Positions 58,663 through 64,000 of a DNA stretch of 64,000 nt are shown here, one piece after another. Source of the DNA: Bradyrhizobium prioriisuperbiae. Lineage in GTDB: Bacteria > Pseudomonadota > Alphaproteobacteria > Rhizobiales > Xanthobacteraceae. Each line of letters begins with the position of its first letter. Position 1 is the stretch's first letter. The stretch is from positions 6,126,501 to 6,190,500 of the forward strand of contig NZ_CP135921.1 of the NCBI RefSeq assembly GCF_032397745.1, written 5' to 3'. The notes beneath the pieces are model-generated. The model did no database searches and was not told the DNA's origin. It worked only from the letters and a program-made list of their open reading frames with translations. The position numbers were made by a program, and so were the translations under genes.

Positions 58663-59280
58663 ATGAAGTCTGACGTCTGGATCAATGTAGCTCTCGCCGC
58701 GGCAGCGCTTTTGATGAGCATGCTCACGGCATACGCGCTGGTCCCCGAGCCATCGCGTGGTCTTGCGGCGCCGGAGAGCTTTGCCGCCATCGGTGATGCA
58801 GACAAGCGATCGGTGGCGATCTTTAACGAGCTCGGCAAGGTCCTGACCCATCCGCGCTGCCTCAATTGTCATCCCGCCGGCGATCGCCCGCGCCAGGGCG
58901 ACCTCAGCCGGCTGCACCAGCCGCCGGTCGAACGCGGCGCCGACGGTCATGGCTTGCCGGCGATGCGCTGCGCGACCTGTCATGGCAACGCCAACTTTGA
59001 TCCGGGGCGCATGCCGGGGCATCCGGAATGGCATCTCGCGCCACGCGAGATGGGATGGGAAGGCAAGACGCTGGCCGAGATCTGCACCCAGCTCAAGGAT
59101 CCCGCGCGCAATGGCGGCCGCAAGCCCGAGGACCTGATCCATCACATTGGCGAGGATACGCTGGTCGGCTGGGCCTGGGCGCCGGGGTATGGCCGCGCTC
59201 CCGCGCCGGGCACGCAAGCGCAAGCCGGTGCGCTGGTCGAGGCCTGGGTGAAAACCGGGGCGGCGTGCCCGGCGAATTGA
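58663..59280 (+). CDS. Membrane-anchored diheme cytochrome c
   Basis: A 205-residue protein with an N-terminal membrane anchor (about 9-27). It has two CxxCH heme sites, [11 protein letters not shown] and CATCHGNAN. It lies 16 bp after the 2Fe-2S subunit and is the likely electron acceptor that passes electrons from the periplasmic molybdenum hydroxylase to the respiratory chain. The spacing of the hemes is unlike ordinary class I cytochromes, but similar proteins accompany Tat-exported aldehyde oxidases. Confidence 0.85.
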   Translation: MKSDVWINVALAAAALLMSMLTAYALVPEPSRGLAAPESFAAIGDADKRSVAIFNELGKVLTHPRCLNCHPAGDRPRQGDLSRLHQPPVERGADGHGLPAMRCATCHGNANFDPGRMPGHPEWHLAPREMGWEGKTLAEICTQLKDPARNGGRKPEDLIHHIGEDTLVGWAWAPGYGRAPAPGTQAQAGALVEAWVKTGAACPAN

Positions 59281-59300
59281 GGCGAAGGACGACGTGCGAG

Positions 59301-60518
59301 TCACGATGTTCCTGATGTCGTGACGATGTCGGTGATCAGCGCCAGCACGCCGAATGCTCCGGCCACGCCGCACACTGCCGTCCATCCTCCGAGCGGCCAG
59401 ACGATCGCCGCCGCCGCGGCGCCGATCGCGCCGCCAATGAAAAAAAGGCCGACGAACAGTCCGTTCAGGCGACCGCGCGCCTCCGGCCGCAACAGGTTGA
59501 CCGCGCGGCGTCCCAGCGTCTGGTCGCTGGTGACGGCGATGTCGAACAGCACGGTGCCGATGCTCAATGTCACGAGCGCCGCGAACTGGGTGTCGAGATA
59601 GCCGGCGAGAGCGCACAGTGCGAGCGAGCCGATGATCAGGGCATGCGACGTGATCAGTATCGGCCGCGCCCAGCCGCGGTCGCCGAGTCGCCCGGCCAGC
59701 GGGGTTGCCGCAGCACCCGCGGCGCCGACCAGTGCAAATACCGCGATGCCGCGCGGGCCGAGATCGAACGGCGCGGTCGACAGCCGCAGGGCCGCCGCCG
59801 CCCAATAGGCGGTGAACGCGGCCATCACCAGCGCCGCGGTCCAGGCCCGCACCCGCAGCACCGGCTCGTCGCGCAGCAGTGTCCAGAACGAGCCGAGCAG
59901 GCGGATGTAACTCACCTTCGCGGTCGGCTGCAGCGAGGGCAGGCGCAGGCTCAGCGCGCCGGTCAGGATTGCGATGGCGCCTGCCGACAGCGCGTAGAAG
60001 CCACGCCAACTCCAGGCATCGGCAATGAAGCTCGCCAGCGGCCGTGACAGCAGGATGCCGACCATCAAGCCGCCCATCACCTCGCCGATCACCCGGCCGC
60101 GTTCGGAGGGAGCTGCCATTGATGCGATCAGCGGCACCAGCATCTGGATCGCGGCGCAGGAGCCGCCGAGCAGAAACACCGCGACCAGCAGCAATGTCCC
60201 CGAGGGGGCAAGTGTGGTGCAGACTGCGGCGGCTAAGGCGCCGCCCAGCGTCAGCAGGATCAGCCGCTTGTTCTCGAACATGTCGGTCAGCGGCACCAGC
60301 AGGAATAATCCACAGGCATAACCGAGCAAAGTGAGTGTCGAGATCATCCCGGCGGCCTGCGCGCTCATGCCCAGCGACGGCCCGATCAGGCCGACCAGGA
60401 TCTGCGGCGCAAACAGGTTGGTGACGATGATGCCGGTCGCGATCGCGCCGAGCCAGATGAAGGAGCGCGTGACGGTCGGTCGGGGGGCGGCGCAGAGGGC
60501 AGTTTCGGAAACGGTCAT
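59301..60518 (-). CDS. MFS transporter, probable efflux type
   Basis: A 405-residue major facilitator with about 12 membrane segments. The loop motif LTDMFENKRLILLTLGG follows helix 2; GGAIGAAAAAIVWPLGGW is near the end. It belongs to the drug-efflux-like MFS group (YgaY/Ydhp-like). ATG 60518 was preferred because GAGG lies just upstream; an in-frame ATG at 60533 also exists. It is divergent from a LysR regulator that likely controls it, and is convergent with the cytochrome gene. Confidence 0.85.
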   Translation of the reverse strand: MTVSETALCAAPRPTVTRSFIWLGAIATGIIVTNLFAPQILVGLIGPSLGMSAQAAGMISTLTLLGYACGLFLLVPLTDMFENKRLILLTLGGALAAAVCTTLAPSGTLLLVAVFLLGGSCAAIQMLVPLIASMAAPSERGRVIGEVMGGLMVGILLSRPLASFIADAWSWRGFYALSAGAIAILTGALSLRLPSLQPTAKVSYIRLLGSFWTLLRDEPVLRVRAWTAALVMAAFTAYWAAAALRLSTAPFDLGPRGIAVFALVGAAGAAATPLAGRLGDRGWARPILITSHALIIGSLALCALAGYLDTQFAALVTLSIGTVLFDIAVTSDQTLGRRAVNLLRPEARGRLNGLFVGLFFIGGAIGAAAAAIVWPLGGWTAVCGVAGAFGVLALITDIVTTSGTS

Positions 60519-60581
60519 TGGGGCCTCGCACATGAGCGTGAAGGCCCTTTAAGCAGCCGCTATAATATGCGACAATTGAAA

Positions 60582-60600
60582 TATGTTGATAATCAATATG
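60582..60600. promoter_or_regulatory. Palindromic LysR operator candidate
   Basis: TTGAT-A-ATCAA (60586-60596) is a perfect inverted repeat within ATATG...TATG flanks, 15 bp before the LysR start and about 65 bp from the divergent MFS gene. The region is AT-rich. Confidence 0.45.
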
Positions 60601-60610
60601 CGGATTACTG

Positions 60611-61513
60611 ATGAACACCAATGACCTGGTGGCCTTCGTCACGGTTGTCGAAACCGGTTCGATTGTCGCGGCCTCGGCACGGCTCAATCTCACCCAACCC
60701 GGCGTCACGCGCCGCGTGCAAAATCTGGAAGACCTGCTCGGCGCCGAATTGCTCGACCGCCAGTCGAAGCCGCTGCGCCCGACCGCGGCGGGACGCGAGG
60801 CCTATGAACATGGCCGGCGCGTGCTGCGATCGCTCGATGATTTGAAGTCGGGCCTCGCGAAAGACGGCGAGGTCCGCGGCGAGTTTCGCCTCGGCATCAC
60901 GCCGTATCTGTCCGAGAGCGGGCTCACGGGTCCGCTGGATGTGCTGCGCGAAGCGTTTCCGTCGCTCGCGGTGCGCATCGTGTCGGGCTGGTCGCCCGAT
61001 CATGCGGCGCGGGTTGTCCGCAACGAACTGGATGCGGCGGCGATCTGCCTGCCCGATGGCGTGCCGCCGCCGAGCGAACTCATCGGCGAGGATCTCGGCG
61101 CCCAGCCGGTTATTTTTGTGGTCGCGCGCGACATGAAGCTGCCGCGGTCGGTCACCCTGCAGGATCTGTCGCGGCTGTCGTGGGTGATCAATCAGGATGG
61201 CTGCGGCTTTCGCCTCGCGTTGAAGCGTCACTTCGATGCCGCGCATCTGCCGTTCAACGTGGCGGTCGAGGCGCTCGATGTCGAACTGCGGCTCTCGCTG
61301 GTGGCGCGCGGCCTCGGCGTCGGCGTGGTGACGCCGGTCGCCCTGAAGCAGACGCCGCATCGCGACCGGCTCAAGACCGTCAAGGTGCCGGGCTTCACGC
61401 CCGCGGTCCGGGCCTGGGTGGTGCATCGCCCACCGGCCGGCCGGCTGGCGCAGCCGATCAAAGTGTTCCGCGATGCGCTGGATAAGGAATTCCAGCGGCT
61501 GGTGGGCGGATAG
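60611..61513 (+). CDS. LysR family transcriptional regulator
   Basis: A 300-residue LysR-type regulator. HTH region: SIVAASARLNLTQPGVTRRV (about 17-36). The substrate-binding domain begins around residue 90 (GEFRLGITPYLSESG). It is divergent from the MFS gene with a TTGATAATCAA palindrome between; this is the typical set-up of a LysR protein that activates its neighbour transporter in response to the exported compound. Confidence 0.9.
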   Translation: MNTNDLVAFVTVVETGSIVAASARLNLTQPGVTRRVQNLEDLLGAELLDRQSKPLRPTAAGREAYEHGRRVLRSLDDLKSGLAKDGEVRGEFRLGITPYLSESGLTGPLDVLREAFPSLAVRIVSGWSPDHAARVVRNELDAAAICLPDGVPPPSELIGEDLGAQPVIFVVARDMKLPRSVTLQDLSRLSWVINQDGCGFRLALKRHFDAAHLPFNVAVEALDVELRLSLVARGLGVGVVTPVALKQTPHRDRLKTVKVPGFTPAVRAWVVHRPPAGRLAQPIKVFRDALDKEFQRLVGG

Positions 61514-61569
61514 CGTTTTCCAGCGAAGTGGATACCGGTTCGCGCAAAGAAAACGCGTCAAACAAAAAT

Positions 61570-63825
61570 TTAGAACCGATACGTCACGTTGCCGAGCACG
61601 GTGCGGCGCGCGCCATAGAAGCAGTCGCCGCGCGCGAGACAGGTGGTGACGTGCCGCTTGTCGCCGAGATTGGTGGCGTTGACCTGGAAGGTCCAGGGGC
61701 CGGTGTCATAGCGCGCCATGGCATCGAACAGCGTGTAGTCGGGCGTGCTGAAATTGTCGACGCCATCCCAGGTTTTGCCGATATAGCGCGCGCCGGCACC
61801 GAGCGTAAGGCCGGGCAGGCCGAACGCGCTCAGCCGGTACTTGGCCCACAGCGAGGCCTGCTGCTCCGGCACGGTTTCCAGCCGCTTGCCGGTGTTGTCG
61901 CCGGACTGCACCTTGGCGTCGAGATAACTGTAGGTGCCGATGAGGTCGAGATCGGAGGTGACGCTCGACAGCACCTCGAGCTCCACGCCGCGGATGCGGA
62001 CCTTGCCGATCTGAACCGAGAATTCCGGGTCCGGACCGCTGGCAAGTCTGTTGTTTTCCGTCGTGTCGAATAGCGCGCCATTGATGGCCAGGCGCTTGTT
62101 CGGCTGATATTTGAATCCGACCTCGACCATTTCGCCGCGCTGCGGCTTGCAGTAGTCGACGCAGATGTGGCTGCCGAAGATCGGGGTGAACGACTGCGCG
62201 TAGGTGACGTAGGGTGTCAGGCCGAACGGCAGGTCATACATCAGCGCCGCGCGGCCTGTCGTCGCCTTGTCGTTCTGCTTGGGCGCATCAGCGACATCGC
62301 TGCTGACGAAATCCTGCCGCATGCCCAGCACCGCGCGCCATGGCCCGAACCGCATCTGGTCCTGGACGTAGATGCCGGCCAGGCTCTGCAGCGTGCGCGG
62401 CTCGCCCGTCAGCTCCGGTGCCATGACTGGCGTATAGACAGGGGCGTAGAGATCGAACGGCGTGGTGTCGAGATAGTAGCCCGACTTGGCGCGTTCCAGC
62501 AGCCGCCGATAGTCGAAGCCGAGCAGCACCTTGTGCTCCACCGGACCGGTCGCGAGCTTCAGCTCGGCGTTGTTGTCCATTGTGAAGCTGTCTTTGGTGG
62601 TGCTGCGCCCGGACACATACCGATTGACCGAGCGCCGCTCCGCATCGACGAAGGGATTGGCAGGATCGCCGTACACATCCGGATAGGTGAAGTTGTAGAT
62701 GCCCTCGACATGGGCAAAACGCATGTTCTGCCGCAGCTTCAGCACGTCACCGAAACTGTGTTCGAACAGGCTCGACACCGCGCCGGTCTCGGTCTGGTAG
62801 CGGTCGAAGGTCGGGTCGCCGGTAAAGCGGTTGACCGGGATGCGGCCGTTTGGCCCCGCATACAAGGTGCCTTCGATTGGAAAGAACGACCCCACCTTGC
62901 TCTTGTCCTTCTGGTAGGTGCCCATCACCGTCCAGTTGGTGTCCTTGGTCGGCCGCCAGGTCAGCGACGGCGCGATCACGATGCGGTCGTCGTTGATATG
63001 ATCGGTCTGGTAATCGCTGTCGCGGAACACGCCGACAAAGCGGTACAGCCATTCACCGTCCTTGGTGAGCTTGCCGGTCATGTCGGTCTGGATCTGCTTG
63101 CGATTGAAGGTGCCGTACTGCACGCCGATTTCGCGATACTCCTGCTCCTGCGGGCGCTTGGAAATCAGATTGAGCAGGCCCGCGGTCGAGGTGTCGCCGT
63201 ACAGCACCGAGGCGGGGCCGCGCAGCACTTCCATTCGCTCCAGTGTATAGGGTTCTGGCCGCCACTCGTTGAAGGTGTAGACGTTCACCATGCGGGTGCC
63301 GTCGAGATAGATGTTGGGGTCCTGGCCGCGAAACCGCGGATAGTCGCCGCGGGAGTCCGGACCGTAGGCATCCGCGAACACGCCCGGCACGTAGCGCAGC
63401 GCTTCCTGCACCGTGGTGGCGCCCTGGTCGCGCACGCGGTCCGCGGTGACGACCGTGATCGACTGCGGCGTCTCGCGCAGCGGCGTGTCGGTCTTGGTGC
63501 CGGTGGCGCTCTGGTTGGCGATATAGCCCCGCACTGGCCCGGTCGCGGTTTCGATGGCACCTCCGCTCGAGGCGGCCGTCGACCGCGCCGCGCTGCCCTG
63601 TCCGCGCGGTGCGCGGGACGCGCGGGCGGCCGTCGCCTGACGGGTGCGCATCGGCTTGGCCCGGCGCTGCGCCTGGTTTTGCTTTTCGACCACGACGGGC
63701 GGCAGATTTTGCGCTCCGCCGGATGTCGTTTGAGCCGTGGCGGAGGTCGTCACGAGACTGGCAAGCAGAACCGACAGGGAAACGCCGGACAGACATCCAG
63801 CCACACGCAAACCTCTTGAAGTCAT
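61570..63825 (-). CDS. TonB-dependent siderophore receptor
   Basis: A 751-residue outer-membrane receptor of the FhuE/FpvA/ferrichrome group. A signal peptide covers about 1-31 (ending TSATAQ). A basic Ala/Arg-rich linker (about 50-85) precedes the plug, which starts GTKTDTPLRETPQSITVVT; RMEVLRGPASVLYGD is the plug hallmark, and the barrel ends NVTYRF. The TETPQSITVV element is typical of hydroxamate siderophore receptors. An Irr-box-like motif at 63921-63937 suggests iron control. There is no ABC partner in view. Confidence 0.93.
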   Translation of the reverse strand: MTSRGLRVAGCLSGVSLSVLLASLVTTSATAQTTSGGAQNLPPVVVEKQNQAQRRAKPMRTRQATAARASRAPRGQGSAARSTAASSGGAIETATGPVRGYIANQSATGTKTDTPLRETPQSITVVTADRVRDQGATTVQEALRYVPGVFADAYGPDSRGDYPRFRGQDPNIYLDGTRMVNVYTFNEWRPEPYTLERMEVLRGPASVLYGDTSTAGLLNLISKRPQEQEYREIGVQYGTFNRKQIQTDMTGKLTKDGEWLYRFVGVFRDSDYQTDHINDDRIVIAPSLTWRPTKDTNWTVMGTYQKDKSKVGSFFPIEGTLYAGPNGRIPVNRFTGDPTFDRYQTETGAVSSLFEHSFGDVLKLRQNMRFAHVEGIYNFTYPDVYGDPANPFVDAERRSVNRYVSGRSTTKDSFTMDNNAELKLATGPVEHKVLLGFDYRRLLERAKSGYYLDTTPFDLYAPVYTPVMAPELTGEPRTLQSLAGIYVQDQMRFGPWRAVLGMRQDFVSSDVADAPKQNDKATTGRAALMYDLPFGLTPYVTYAQSFTPIFGSHICVDYCKPQRGEMVEVGFKYQPNKRLAINGALFDTTENNRLASGPDPEFSVQIGKVRIRGVELEVLSSVTSDLDLIGTYSYLDAKVQSGDNTGKRLETVPEQQASLWAKYRLSAFGLPGLTLGAGARYIGKTWDGVDNFSTPDYTLFDAMARYDTGPWTFQVNATNLGDKRHVTTCLARGDCFYGARRTVLGNVTYRF

Positions 63826-63920
63826 GCCGTAGAAGCCCCCAGAAACTGACTCAGATCACGTCGCCGTGATGGTCATAACCAGCGTAGGGGTGGCCCGTAA
63901 GGACATTTCGGGCAACAAGA

Positions 63921-63937
63921 TTTAGTATCGATCTAAG
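63921..63937 (-). promoter_or_regulatory. Irr-box (ICE)-like iron-control motif
   Basis: TTTAGTATCGATCTAAG matches 11 of 14 defined positions of the rhizobial ICE consensus TTTAGAA-N3-TTCTAAA. A further TTCTAAA half-site follows at 63943-63949. It lies about 95 bp before the siderophore receptor start. Irr is the heme-responsive iron regulator of Bradyrhizobium and relatives. Confidence 0.5.
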
Positions 63938-64000
63938 ATGGATTCTAAATCGCGGCGGCTGCGACGGATCGAAGCGGCTCGCTGCGCAAACCGTGCTTAG

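Noticed and set aside
58585..60708. A 707-codon open frame on the minus strand covering the cytochrome and MFS genes
   Set aside because: It is a high-GC shadow: Arg/Pro-rich, no domain, and the MFS and cytochrome frames in other phases have clear motifs.
62167..63819. A 550-codon plus-strand frame opposite the siderophore receptor
   Set aside because: His/Val/Gly-rich shadow with no recognisable domain; the receptor frame has plug and barrel hallmarks.

Overview
The window is chromosomal DNA from a high-GC alphaproteobacterium. Several things point to the Nitrobacteraceae (Bradyrhizobium, Rhodopseudomonas or Afipia type): the NAD-linked molybdenum formate dehydrogenase operon, the many acyl-CoA enzymes, an Irr-like iron-control motif, and a paired inverted-repeat element with ends of the form ...CCAGTA / TACTGG.... 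The genus is an inference from style and gene content, not from a marker gene. No tRNA, rRNA or CRISPR array was seen.

Layout. 1-3.0 kb: the end of a LodB-like flavoprotein, a tandem-domain Sco protein, and a cytochrome c fused to a periplasmic binding protein. 3.0-9.4 kb: a phosphonate catabolism unit with a LysR regulator, iron-dependent alcohol dehydrogenase, phosphonoacetate hydrolase, phosphonoacetaldehyde dehydrogenase and an organophosphate-type MFS carrier, closed by a terminator. 9.5-16.7 kb: acyl-CoA and fatty-acid genes (thiolase-like/OB fusion, HCCA-isomerase-like protein, acyl-CoA dehydrogenase, KAS II, enoyl-CoA hydratase). 16.7-24.8 kb: TetR and LysR regulators, then a five-gene valine/isobutyrate operon. 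25.5-35.9 kb: LysR, MaoC and SDR genes, then fdsG-fdsB-fdsA-fdhD-fdsD and an oxalate/formate-type carrier, with a strong terminator.

36-54 kb is an accessory region with visibly lower and more mixed GC, an insertion sequence and many broken genes. Its centre is a giant repeat protein gene (38982-46042). It has a putative permuted-papain N-terminal domain, arrays of 103-residue and 43-residue repeats, and a C-terminal zinc metalloprotease domain. The gene carries one frameshift near 39207 and a 2,018-bp IS1634-type element at 43630-45647. Removing the element, one TTAG target copy and restoring one base gives a continuous reading frame of 1,679 residues. It is followed by a sulfotransferase, a flavoprotein remnant, a broken MFS gene with its TetR regulator, a TonB receptor/RhtX-like permease cassette with a frameshifted third gene, and an IS630 scrap.

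54-64 kb returns to core-like composition: an exported protein of unknown function, a molybdenum hydroxylase (large subunit, 2Fe-2S subunit, diheme cytochrome), an MFS exporter divergent from a LysR regulator, and a TonB-dependent siderophore receptor with an Irr-box-like sequence upstream.
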